DNA from: Azolla caroliniana
Lineage: Eukaryota > Polypodiophyta
NCBI GenBank assembly: GCA_043228905.1
Contig: JBHGNT010000006.1
Coordinates: 8,246,001 to 8,310,000, forward strand
DNA: 64,000 nucleotides
Direction of reading: 5' to 3'
Shown one piece after another: positions 43,714-55,810 of this stretch. The notes under the pieces were generated by a model, which searched no databases, was not told the DNA's origin, and worked only from the letters and a program-made list of their open reading frames with translations. The translations under genes and the position numbers were made by a program. The number at the start of each line of letters is the position of its first letter. Within the stretch, counting starts at the first letter, position 1.

Positions 43714-45876
43714 ATGGAAACTCGGAGAAGAACTGTAAAGTTCGAAGAATGTGATGGAGAAGTGGAAACTGTTCATAGAGAGGTCTTATCTGGAAACGTT
43801 ACGATGGATGGAGAACAGAGCAAAGTGTGGAAGAAGAAGATAGTGAAGGATGAGTACAGGTTGTTAGGGTATCATGATTTACCTGATTATCTCAAGGATA
43901 ATGAGTACATTCTTGGATACTATAGAGCTGATTTCACATTTGGACAAGCTCTTGGCAGCCTTTTCAAACTTCACAATGAGACTGTCAATATATGGACGTA
44001 AGTCTTCTTTTTGCCTTTCGGTTCTGGTTCCATGAATGCATGTATGCATAGCTTTTGGTGGAGATAATCTAGGTAAACATGCAATGCGATCTATGTATGC
44101 ATCCGTGCATCAATTACAATGCACAATCATGAGTCCGATGCATATGCATAAATATATGCATAGATTAGGCGATGAGGTATATGCATGAATGTATACATAT
44201 ACTAGACCATGATCCATATTCATGAATGTATACATGGCTAGACATGATACATATGCATGAATGCATTCATAGGCTAGACATATGCATATGCATGAATGAA
44301 TACATACGAGATGCATTTGTAAGTCTAGACTATGATGCATATGCATGAATGCATACATATGAGATGCATATCTATGAATGCAGGCATAGGAGATGTATAT
44401 CCATGAATATAAACATGAATTTCAGGAGAAGTAACTATTTATTTCTGAAGGTCACATGAAATTTGTCGTTAATATTTATTGATAATTGCTAATACCTTGA
44501 TCTCCATGAGAGAGAGATTGAAATTCTTCAACATTTTGCAGACATTTGTTAGGGTTTTTCCTTTTTCTTTGGTTGACATTCTTGATGGTGATTGAGTTAT
44601 GGGAACTGCCAGCTTCAATTTCCTCGTGAGTATATTTTTCGTACTTTCTTCTGTTGAAGTTGCCACATGCGAATATGTATTATGTTATGTGTGTATGTGC
44701 TTTTATATGTATGTATGTATGTATGTATGTTGTATGTGTCTATATATATATGCTGTATGCATGTACATATTTTGGGCAGTAATTGGATAGAAGTTGATAT
44801 TAGTATACCTTATTTTGATGAAACTCTATGGCTCATGGAATGTATACTTCGTTTGGTAGGTGTTTCTGGGCTCCGAAAGTTGATGGAAATACCTCTCAGC
44901 ATTGTCTACTGGTATGGACTACATCTAATTAGCTCAAGTTTGATATAATGTTGGTAAAGCTATGCGCTTAACTTCATGTTCTTGACATTGCCCCTGAGAT
45001 ATACATTATTGCTTACATGCAATTCGGAGCATTATTTTTGGAACCCTAGCTTTAAAACTAAGAATCCATACAATTTACCACGATATAATATCACCTACAC
45101 ATTTTCTTTTGTTTATTTTGTGTATATTTATAACTTCCTAATGGACCCTTAAAGATAATAATGCTTTAAAACATGGAATCATGACTTCGGTTTTCTGTTT
45201 TTCTCCTTTGGGATTTCAGCAAATCATGAAGAAAGAGGCATCCAAAATGGTGGATCCGATGTTGAACAAAACCAAGACAAGGTGGCCGTTCTTCGTGTTC
45301 ATGGGCGGGTCAATGTTTTGTCTTCTTGCAAGCACAGTGTGCCACCTTTTCACATGCCACTCAAAACATGTGGCAATATTGCTCATGCGAATTGACTACG
45401 CCGGCATAGCTATCATGATTGCAACCTCATTTTTTCCACCCATTTACTATGTATTCCAATGCACACCTATATGGCAATGGGTCTATTTAGGTTCTATTAG
45501 CACAATGTCTATACTAACAGTGGCATTGTTGTTTGCTCCTGTTTTCCAAGGGGGAGAATATCGGGCGTTTAGGGCCATGCTTTTCTTGACAATGGGTATG
45601 TCAGGTTTAATCCCAGCTGTCCATGCAGTGGCCACGAACTGGCACGAGCCTTTCTGTGCTGTCACGATTGCACATGAAGGTATTATGGGTTGTTTCTACG
45701 CTATCGGGGCGATGATCTATGTAGTTAGAATTCCAGAGAGGTGGAAGCCGGGTGTCTTTGATCTAGGTGGGCATAGTCATAACTTGTTCCATGTGTTGGT
45801 CATTGCCGGTGCTTATACTCATTATAGAGCTGCCCTCTTGTTTCTAGAGTGGAGAGATTTGAGGGCATGTCCTTAG
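43714..45876 (+). CDS. Heptahelical transmembrane protein (HHP, PAQR/adiponectin-receptor-like)
   Basis: Four-exon model: 43714-43997, 44542-44625, 44780-44855, 45220-45876. All junctions are GT-AG, and phases (2, 2, 0) close to give 366 aa. The N-terminus is cytosol-type and charged; YHDLPDYLKDNEYILGYYR is the family landmark before TM1. LHNETVNIWTHLLGF opens the membrane domain, then RWPFFVFMGGSMFCLLAS and later helices follow. Candidate zinc-ligand histidines lie in STVCHLFTCH and HSHNLFHVLVIAGAYTHY. RIPERWKPGVFDLGGH and a WRD tail are typical of plant HHPs. Family members are seven-helix membrane proteins; Arabidopsis relatives are linked to sugar, hormone and ABA responses. A short exon 3 (76 nt) encodes the variable loop and is the least certain part. 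Confidence 0.88.
44110..44410 (+). repeat. Degenerate repeat in intron 1 of the HHP gene
   Basis: Several copies of a roughly 45-60-bp unit around GATGCATATGCATGAATGCA and TACATAGGCTAGACAT. The unit contains the palindrome ATGCATATGCAT and can form alternative hairpins. Confidence 0.7.
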
Positions 45877-47963
45877 AACAAACCAAGAAAGGATGGAAGA
45901 AGTTAAGGGAAAAGGATTTCTCCACATTGTGTAAGGCCTATTCAAACCTTGAAAGGAACTTTTTGGGTGAAACCTTCAAACAAATTGATTGAAGCCCAAA
46001 GAAAAAACATATTCATGCTTTATACATGATGCTGTCTTCAATGGTCAACAATGATTTTTTTGGGTGTGAAACCCGTGATTTTTGGATGCAAGTTTTCAAT
46101 GAAGCTCAGCAAAAAACAAATACAATCAGCACTTTACAAACCTTAATGATCATACGATGAAATGTCTGAGTTTAGATGCACAATATGGTTCTTATTGAAA
46201 AGAGAGAGAAAACCCAATTTTTATTCTCTCTCTGACTCTTGGGGAATTTATTATAAATTATAAAAAGAGAGAAAAAACCCAATACAAGGCACTTCTTGGG
46301 GAATGTATTTTAAATTATAATCATACCATATATATATCAATCAATAGAAATTGCCTATGTTACTTGAATATGTTAGCGTCATGAGAGTCACAAATAAACT
46401 GATAAAAGAATGCCAAATTCCAATTAGTTTCAATAAATAATCTACAAGCTATCTTCATGTAATAAATTGCACGTATGCTTAAGATAGATCATGTTAAATA
46501 AATTTTGAAATTACATGATGCATTGTCTATCTCACATCCACTTCATTATGCTATAAAATTTGATCCTCTCCATGGGCTACATTTTGTCTCCTAGATCACA
46601 ATTGGCCTCCCATAGATGTTAAAAAGATCTCTCTTTCACTAGGTATAACTTTGTTGATTTCATGAGAGGAAGACAATAATGAAGAAAATATATGGAATTG
46701 AGTTTATGATAGGTCAGGGTTATAGTCAAAGAAATCGCAAGGGCGAGTTGGATTTTGATGTGAATTAAACCAACAAAAGATGTATGTAGTTCAATCGACA
46801 AGAGATAACCCTTAGGATGATAGGATGTAAGTGTTTGAATTTGCTAATGGAAGATAGGAAGAAATGATAATTTACAATGTACACCATATAGGAGGGATGA
46901 ATGTGGTACATTGAAAGGAGGAATCCCCATTTTGCAAAAGCTCACTATCGGGGATAAGTGGCAACTCATGTTACAACTGACTATTTTGATAGATGAGCTC
47001 TTAAAACCTATAGATGGAGAAGGAGAGCTCATTCCCAAGGATTTGACATTTTGAAGGATATATGGTTTATTGCGGGATATCAAATCAAGAGGATGTGCAG
47101 GAAACCTATGACGACAAGAGACAACGTGACTATCAACCATAGACTTGTACCAAAACTCGAGGATCTCCTCCCGACAATTGTTTGATTTCTTTTCACTTCA
47201 ATATCCCAATCCCTCATGTTGAATGTATCGGGGTTAATCTTATTTGTGGCAAACAATTGTATCTTGGGTTTACCCACTTAGAATTATTGCATTAGGGTTG
47301 ATCTTTATTAAATGAATTGTATCATGACTCTAAGCCCTTCAAGTGACTAATATAATTTCTTGAGGATTTCATTGAAAATTTATGTATGCATCTTTTGTAA
47401 TCTTGACTTTTTTAGAATTGTCATCAAACAAGGATTGTAGTGGAATTTTCAACTCGAAAACCTAAGTATGGAGAGTGAGTCTACATGTCAAATCGCCTTA
47501 ATTTTGGCAAAAATCAGATTTTGGATCTTATTACGAAGTGATCTATGTGTCGATGCCTCTAGGATTCCACAAAGTTCGTCAGGAAACTTACAGATTGAAA
47601 TTTTGAGTTGTGGACAGAAAATTACAAGAAAAAGAAAATTAATATGATAGATGAAAAGAGTCGAACCCGCAACTTCAAGCTTGGAAACTCAAGTGCCCAT
47701 CTACTAGACAATGTTCATGAAAAATTTGGAATGGTTTGTGTGTTGGACCCACGAAAGTCCAAAAACCTTTGTGGATTGAAGAGATCCACTATTCCCTAAA
47801 TACCCTTAAGTTATCAACGTAGTTACACATATACTACCTACATTTCCTGTTAGCCTACACACTAAGATAAACATACTCAATCACATAAGCATACAAACAT
47901 AAATATTCTAACATATATACCTAGGGCAAATATCACACACACATCATTAGACTTGTATATAAA
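45877..47963. other. Intergenic AT-rich sequence
   Basis: Downstream of the HHP gene; probably begins with its 3' UTR. No other gene was recognised. A tRNA-like A-box/B-box pair lies at 47658-47706 (minus strand). Confidence 0.55.
47658..47706 (-). repeat. tRNA-like (SINE-type) internal promoter module
   Basis: On the minus strand TAGTAGATGGG (A-box consensus) begins at 47706 and GGTTCGACTC (B-box consensus) begins at 47667, 39 nt apart. The surroundings do not fold as a full tRNA by eye, so a SINE head or degenerate tRNA-derived repeat is more likely than a gene. Confidence 0.4.
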
Positions 47964-48278
47964 AGGGAAAAGTACCAGGATACCCTTGGAAGTTCGTCTA
48001 TTTACCAGAATGCCCCTAGAAGTTCCAAATTTATCAAACTACCCCTATGTCCAAAAAAATACACTTTATAAAGTAATTATACACTCAAATCTACAAGTCC
48101 TATTTACCAAAATACCCTTCTAACAGAAATTGCTTTACTTAAGAGATTCTTTGGGTCCTTTGTACTTACTTTATAAAGTGTATTTTTTTGGACATAGGGG
48201 TAGTTTGGTAAATTTGGAACTTCTAGGGGCATTCTGGTAAATAGACGAACTTCCAAGGGTATCTTGGTACTTTTCCCT
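47964..48278. mobile_element. MITE, copy B (315 bp)
   Basis: Same family as 38359-38620: AGGGAAAAGTACCAGGATAC ... and its inverted copy ending GGTACTTTTCCCT. The inverted arms extend more than 100 bp with few mismatches (GGAAGTTCGTCTATTTACCA and CCAAATTT(A/G)(T/C)CAAACTACCCC in both arms), so the whole element could fold into one hairpin. The flanks ATATAAA and ATATAAG are a candidate 7-bp duplication with one change. Confidence 0.88.
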
Positions 48279-48560
48279 ATATAAGAACCTATGTACATAA
48301 ATATACAAACACGTCCATGTACACATATTCAAATAAGTACATACAATCCATGTATATACACCCATCACATTTCTACATACAAATGTATATGTACACTTCC
48401 GCCTACTACTACATATGTACATATATACAAACACATACACATCCATATATACATATGCACACACACACTCACACTCATTCATTCACTCACTCACTCACTC
48501 AAGTATACATACATGTCTTGCACATTTTCATTTATATAAATATTTACATAGACATATATA
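48279..48560. repeat. ACATA/TACA simple-sequence tract
   Basis: Same type of repeat as at the window start, including a CACTCACTCACT run. Starts directly after MITE copy B. Confidence 0.8.
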
Positions 48561-51178
48561 TCCAAAAATACTCTCATATAATTAGGCAATCTTAAACCCA
48601 CACATTTACTGAAGCACCTATGGACACTTAGATACATTATCAAAGTTTACCAAAGACATTTGAAGGAAGCTCCGAGCTACTCTAACTTACATTTACAATG
48701 ATCCCGAAGTCATTAACTTGGTCAATCCCATCTTCTCTGGTCTAGGTCCTCAACGGTGTTGCTTGCATATTGGATTCACATGTGTTAACTTCGCGATAAT
48801 GTATTGGCAAAACTAGGCTACGTATTGGTTGGCAATTGCGTCTACCATTTAGGCTATATGATATAGGGTTTTGAATATGTACATATATATGGTTAAACAT
48901 TTAGGCAACCCCATCCTTAATTCAAAAGTATATTGATGTCATGGGAAGGATTTTTAGGAAGCTCAAATTCTATATTCAAATTTAGCCTAGTGAATGCATC
49001 CTCACTTCCTTAAAAATAATGCACTTTTTATCATTAATTACACTTTTTTGTCTACTCTATATGGATTATTTTTTAGAGAAGTGGTCAAACTTGAGAACTC
49101 CTAGATGATGGCTAAACTACCTCAATACATCCTTCACTTACTATGTATGTATGTGTGTGTATGTTGTTCTGATCTTTAAAGCTTTGGTTCATTTTGTTAT
49201 AGTTGGGATGGTGTGACTCTTGATTTATTATCCAAAACTTTGTTCCCTTGAGATGTGGTGCTTGTTGGAATTAGTAATATTCAATCAATAATGACAAGAA
49301 TGAACAATTTTACAAACATTATAAATCTAAAAACAAAGTTAACCAGCTTGTTGTCTTACTATAGGATTTTTCAATAGCAAACTAAATGTCAAAAAACGCA
49401 ACGTCTTTTTGCAGAAATTCCCTCATCTTGAGAGACGACACTAACAAAGGGATATGAATATTAGATCTAAATGCTTCCAATTAAAAAAATGCTCAACGAT
49501 CTCGTACTATTTTATCAACAAACGTAATCTATATTCACAAGGAAGGAATAAATAGGATGTTCTACCACTTGTAATCACTCAATTAATTTGGATGCAATCC
49601 AAGAGTATTTGTGATAATTAATGGAATCACTCATTTAAAATTGTTGGGATGGATTGCTTAATATATAACGCACAAATTTTGAAGAATCGCCCAATCTTGG
49701 GGTAAACTGAAGTGTTTAATGAGCCTAGAGAAACATGAACATTACATTTCACATTCAAACAATGTGTAACGAAATTGAATAACGTGGAAAAAGAAGACAC
49801 AAACATGGGAAATATCACAATAGTGTGAATGCAAAACTTAGCACAATTGATTACATCTATGCTAGGCATGTTACTTAATAGTCAATGAAATAGATTGGAG
49901 AATGTGCACATGGTTCAATCATATATTTCACTTTGTACATAGTATCACAAATGTCACGTTGCACGATAGAATCTTAGCTTTGAGGTTATCATCAATAATG
50001 TACTTATTGCAATGTAGATAATGAATAGTTACGCATATTTTTTACACAATTGTAGTTGTATTTCCCTCAAATGTTATGAACACAAAAACATCTTTCTTAT
50101 ACCTCTACCAATAATGCAGAATGAAAAATTAACAACATTCATCTATAATATTTATGAGCAATGACATATTATGTCATGAATGAAAACACAATAACCGTAA
50201 AAACTTGACAAAAAGAGGACACTTAGACTCAATAATTTAAACTAACAATTCAAAAACCCTATTCACCATTTTAAGCAATTTAAATGCTCCAATGTGTCTT
50301 GTATACATACAATATTGCTCTTCCTTCGAGGTCCTTTACATGGAGAATTATGAACAAATAGTAAGTGTGCATATTTCCTTAAAAGGTATGCATGCCATTG
50401 GTGAGGTCTCCACTCGCAATCTTCGCCATCTTAAAATATAGTCCTCCTCCAAAATTTTGCATTTAACCTTCTTCACCCTAGAATTCCCAACATAACCCTT
50501 ATATTTGTATGAATGGAACAAGTTATGGCAACATTGAGCTCATGGTGGAATGCCTTTGACTTACACCGTCAACTATGCGCACAAAGTATTGTGCCTTGTC
50601 TTGATTATGTGTTTTGATCTTCTTCTCTTGCATTCTTCATTTTTTCTCTCAATCAAGCAAATGAACGATGAAATATAAATCATTTGGTCTTTAGAGACAT
50701 CAATACACTTCTTCTCCTTCTATCATCTATGATTAGGTTGGTACTTTTAAGAGTCATATTTTTGTACTTTTTAGGGTCTCAAGAATGAAACATCACACCT
50801 TTATATCATGTATAAAAATTTATGAACCCTTTTAGATGCACATAGTTAATATTAGAAGAACATATACATGTTATGAAACATAATAATGTCTTCGCTTTCA
50901 TTAGAATCAAGGTTGCATCGAAGAATATGGGATCATGTACATCCATAAAAAATGAATGATCTTAATCCACCCACACACAATGCGTGTGTTTATTCCTAGT
51001 AAAGTTCAACTTTTGGGTTGATCATGATGAGACATTCATAAGAGCTTCAACCACTTCAAACAAAACTTATGGTTTATTATTTCATCAATGAAAAAAAAGA
51101 AAATGAAGTTTTCTTAATGTGATAGTTTAATACACCAATATCAAAGTTATAGATACAATATGTAGCCCTTTATGAGGA
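48561..51178. other. AT-rich intergenic sequence
   Basis: No gene or element recognised. It lies downstream of the acyltransferase-like gene, so its right edge should hold that gene's 3' UTR. Confidence 0.5.
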
Positions 51179-54100
51179 TCAATGTTTTGTGGCATGATGA
51201 AGGATGTCGATTGATGTTGATAGGAACCACAATATTTGGTTGCGTGAGTACAATGGAGAAGGATAGACAAATGATAAAAGGAGCTCAGAATCATTAACAA
51301 GTGTCTCCGATACCAAGAAACAAGGACCCACAAAGTGCACTGATGTGAGAGGTCCAATTGCTCCCACAATTCGGGTTTTCTCAATACCCCATGATTCTTT
51401 TAAAGGCTCATTGGTGTCCATTGAAATTGTAAAAAGTGTTGTTCTACATGATGAGTTGGGAGTCATGGATGGACGTTTGAGCACCTAGAAAGAGAAAATG
51501 AAGAGCCTTAATGTGATTAGAAAATAACCAAAATATATTTATGTTGTGTAAAAGAAAAAATTGCTCAAATATAATTTTGTTCATAACCAAAATATATTTA
51601 TGTTGTGTAAGTTTGTGATTGTTATGGTAAGTTCATGAGAAGATTAAAGTTCTTGGGCCGAGTATCTAGGAAGGACTTTATGTCTAATAGCTTTGCTTGC
51701 AAGCCAGAAAATGATTGATTTTTAAAGGCCTTAAATATTTGACATGGTGTTTTGATTTTATAACCGAACAAAATGATTGTGGACATATACCTGAGAGAAG
51801 AGCATATTGAGGAGAGGCATCTTGGATAAATGTTTGCCTTTGAGAGCATCATTATGTATGGATGATGCCACTTGGCGAGCAAGGTTCCAAAAGTCAACGT
51901 TTTCATCCTTGATCTTGGCACTTGTAAGTAAGGCAAGTGTGTAGTTTCCCATTACACCTTCATCAACTTTAGGCTCTAACATTGCCCGGCAATCCATCAC
52001 ACTAAAAACAACAATACCTAAATACTTTAACTAAACATACAAAAGAAAAGAAATACATATTTATATAATGACTCGACAACTTTCAACCAATACATTGAGT
52101 ATGTTAAATAAGAGTGTTAAGTTTCAACTTGTGCTTCATTACATGGGGATAGTTTATAAATTATGATCATAATCTAATATTTGGCAAAAAATGTGTATGA
52201 ATAACAATAGTATAGGAATTACCAGCTAAATGAGAATTCATCGAGCTTTTCGCCTTTGGAACCCTTGATGGTCGCCGCAGTCTTTAGAAAAGCGGTTGCA
52301 AGAGCTACCCCTAGCTCCATCCCTTCCCTCTTGCATGATGCTAATAGCGACGTCGTTCCTACATGGGCACATTCATGCTTATAAATTAATATATCATGAC
52401 AACTTTGCTAGAACTTTACTTCTAACCAAACTCACTACACACTAGTCAAATCTTAAAATTGTGGCATATTAATAAAATACAATTGGGACTAGTAATTGTG
52501 GGCATTTAGCCCTTACACTTTGACATGTTGAGTCTTGACTCAATCTTCCATGTAACCAATGAACCACAACTCTAGGGTTGGGTTCACACCAAACAATATA
52601 GTTGGTTCACACACTAACCAATTTACGAATATTTTATATTAAATGTATATTAGGTAAAAGGGGTCTGATGTCAGATAAAAGAATATTTGGGGTGTTGTTC
52701 AAGCATATAAGACCATGAAATACCATGCGTGCTAAAAGTGAATGAGCAAGCATCATGACTAAATGAGTAGATTCTTACATGTTTGGGTACAAATTGTTGG
52801 ACCAAATACATCAAACGTTTTTCTTTAGTATAATTTAAAAAACATAACATAGCTTGGAAAATCCATTATCCATACAACAAGACCATTGTTATGAAGACGA
52901 GGAATTGAATCAACGCCACACGATCTTTATAAGGTATTATAATAATGTGACCGACAATGCACGTGAAAAGAGATTTATAATGCTCATTATTGTATATGTT
53001 TGTACATGTAGAAGCTCGACTAGCTCATAGGTCTATTGTTTTTTTTCTGTAAATAGAGTCATTTCCGTACAGAATTACAAAGCTTTCGCTTTAGAGGATG
53101 CGTTCGCATAGGTAGCCAAGACCAAGGCTCACTATTTGGCATAGGTACTTATAACTAGGGACTGACTAAGGTCTAGCTTTTCTTTCTCTATTGGGGGAAA
53201 AAAACTTAATATCCTAGATTCAAAAGGACTTGGTTAGTTACATATGCTCTAATATCTATTTTAATGGGAATGTGAGTGTAAATGACATACATAAACTCTT
53301 TGGGAGGTTTCACATTTTCCAAAAGAAGAAAAAATATTTAAAAGTAAAAGTTTAAGAGCCTTTTTTCCAAACTTCAGTCCAACTTTGAATTTCAAAGTTT
53401 AGGACATTGCAAGTGAAAATGACATCCATGTTAATTCTTTTAAACATAGTGTGGGTTCGCCAAATCCATTTTAAGACCATGGGTATTTATTGATCATTGA
53501 TTTTGTGGATAGCCAATAAAAACCAACCCTATTGGATGGAAGGAAAAGGGTATACATGTCCCAATGTGAACCTTGACATGACTCATCACTTGATGTTTGT
53601 CGGAGGAGGCACTGTGACCACTCAACGACTATTGTTCGACAACAATACATGAGCCAAAGAATTTATAGGCATCTCATCCACCTATTTCTCAAGGATTGAA
53701 TGCTAACTAACTAGGTTAGGAGTAATGACTTGTAATGTCTTGCACTAGGGATAGATCGAATGAATTGGATTGTCCATTGCATAACTAGATCTTGTAATTT
53801 CTTGTCCTCCTAATATAACTAGAACATTTGTACTAGGGATAGATCCAATGAATTTGGATGGATAGTCCATATTTATAACTAGTTCTTATAATGTCATGTC
53901 CTCACAAATGTTCCCAATGTGGTGAGAGCAAGGTGTCTACAAAACATATAGTTTAATGGGGTCCATACCTTCTTTCCCGAGGCTTCGACATGCGAGATCG
54001 GATCGGAACGATGGCCGGATGCTGTTGTTGACAAGGGTGGGTAGGGTATGGAACGGCAAAAGCCGCCAATTCTTGGCCTTCATGATGTAGCTCGCGGTAT

Positions 54101-54249
54101 CCATCCCTTTCTTGAGCAAACTCTTGGGCTTGGTCTTGGGCAAGAGCTCTTCGATGGGCAAAGGGAGCCTAGCATGGGTCCTAGGGGTCATTGTCATGTT
54201 AGATGTGGTTATCGTTGCCGGACGGGTTGTTGTCGCCGGATGAATCCCC

Positions 54250-54295
<46 letters not shown>

Positions 54296-55124
54296 CAATG
54301 GTACCGGTGGGTGTACCGGCCCTAGCCATGGCGGATCGGAGCTCCTCCTCCCCATTGCCATTCATTACGGATGCGATCGCCACGAGCAGGTCCCGCGCGA
54401 TGAGCCTCATCGATGCCGGATCAAAGAGTGCGTTATGCAAGCGCAGGACTATGCCTTTGAGCTTGAGCTCGGGCTTTCCGGGGCCGGGATGTTCCGCAGA
54501 GTTCTTCGTGGTGGTGGTGACGGCGGTGCATGCGGAGCGATAGAAGCATGCCTTGAAGAGATTGACAGGAGTGATGGTGATAGGATCTAGCCCTGCATTG
54601 CTGCCATGGAATGGCAGATTCAGCTCCTGGACTAATGCTCCATGGAGGAAGCCATGGCTATCCTCACAATGCAGTACAGCTAAACCTCCTGCGCCTTCTT
54701 CTTCACCATTGTGGTGATGAAGCTGTGGCCATGGCTTCTCTTCAACCACATTGGATGAAATCTTGGTGTGATGATTGGAACCCATTTGCACACACATTAT
54801 GTTCTTCTTCCTGTTATGAGTCCCCACTTTATTGGTAGTGCCTGTATTGACAGTAGTGGTAGTAGTACTGTGTAATATAGAGCCTGTGCTGCTCCCTTCT
54901 ACAATCTGTGCCCCCAGCAATGGATGTTTCTTCATGACAAGATCTATGGCTTTCTCCACATGCTCCACCTCCATCTCTTCTGACTCCAGTAGGATCCCAT
55001 ACACTATTATCCCACTACCCCCTGCTGTGCTCTTTGCATAGTTCTCCTCAAAGGAGCTCAATGCCCTTATTTCATACTCATCCACACTCGCCTCAACATG
55101 ATGAGGATGGTGAGGATGATGCAT
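51179..55124 (-). CDS. Acyltransferase/condensation-like protein (CoA-dependent acyltransferase fold)
   Basis: Four-exon minus-strand model: 55124-53969, 52358-52223, 52001-51791, 51484-51179. All junctions are GT-AG, and phases (1, 2, 0) close to 602 aa. The start is the ATG at 55124 (MHHPHHPHH). Exon 1 carries AIDLVMKKHPLLGAQI, the usual N-terminal HPLL segment, and LRLHNALFDPASM near residue 230. The latter is a His...Asp pair spaced as HX4D, not the HX3D of classical BAHD enzymes. A run of about 15 Ser follows, encoded by a TCA/ATG-type repeat. Later exons give GMELGVALATAFLKTA, DCRAMLEPKVDEGVMGNYTL, PSMTPNSSCRTTLF and VGPCFLVSETLVNDSELLLS. The order resembles the condensation/alcohol-acetyltransferase-like group. 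Substrate unknown. Confidence 0.75.
54250..54295 (-). repeat. Coding trinucleotide repeat (poly-Ser)
   Basis: About 15 consecutive GAT units (TCA on the coding strand) encode a serine tract within exon 1 of the acyltransferase-like gene. It is pure, hence likely length-variable. Confidence 0.9.
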
Positions 55125-55139
55125 GGTTAAAAGCAAGAG

Positions 55140-55810
55140 ATTAGTGATGTGGGCAATGAGTTTAATGTGAGGGATTAGTGTTGTGTGTGTGTGTGTGTGC
55201 GTGTGTGTGGGCAGGGAATTAGTAATGTGGGCAGCTTGTTAAGGAAGAGATTAGTGATGTGGGCAATGAGTTTAAAGTGAGGGTTTAGTGATGTGTGTGT
55301 GTGTGGGCAAGGGAATTAAGCAAGAGATTAGCAATGTGGGCAATTAGTTAAGCAAGATTGTAGTGATGTGGGTTAGCTAGTTATGTTAGAGATTATGGTG
55401 ATGAAAGAGGATAGTTAAGCAATAGTGATGTGGGTTAGCTAGTTAAGCTAGAGATTATGGTGATGACGGAGGGGAGTTAAGCAATGGTGATGTGGGTTAG
55501 CTAGTTAAGCTAGAGATTATGGTGATGAAAGAGGATAGTTAAGCAATAGTGATGTGGGTTAGCTAGTTAAGCTAGAGATTATGGTGATGACGGAGGGGAG
55601 TTAAGCAATGGTGATGTGGGTTAGCTAGTTAAGCTAGAGATTATGGTGATGAAGGAGGGGAGTTAAGCAAGAGATTATAGTGATGTGGGCAGCTAATTAA
55701 GTCGGAGATTATGGTAGTGTTTGGGTAGTTATTTATGCAATAGATTAGTGATTTGGTTTACTTTTAAGCAAGAGATTAGTAAATATGGCTAGTTAATTAA
55801 GCAAGAGATT
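55140..55810. repeat. 62-bp tandem repeat upstream of the acyltransferase-like gene
   Basis: Loose GAGATTAGTGATGTGGGCA-type repeats, with GT runs near 55177-55208, lead into five near-perfect 62-bp units starting at about 55388, 55450, 55512, 55574 and 55636. Units alternate between an AAAGAGGATAG variant and a CGGAGGGGAG variant, giving a 124-bp higher-order repeat. Each unit contains GTTAGCTAGTTAAGCTA. The array occupies the promoter/5' region of the gene. Confidence 0.85.

Noticed and set aside
51622-51760. Possible extra exon of the acyltransferase-like gene
   Set aside because: It has an acceptor-like AG and an open frame, but no usable GT donor before its stop. Joining exon 3 directly to 51484 keeps phase and gives the expected PSMTPNSS context.
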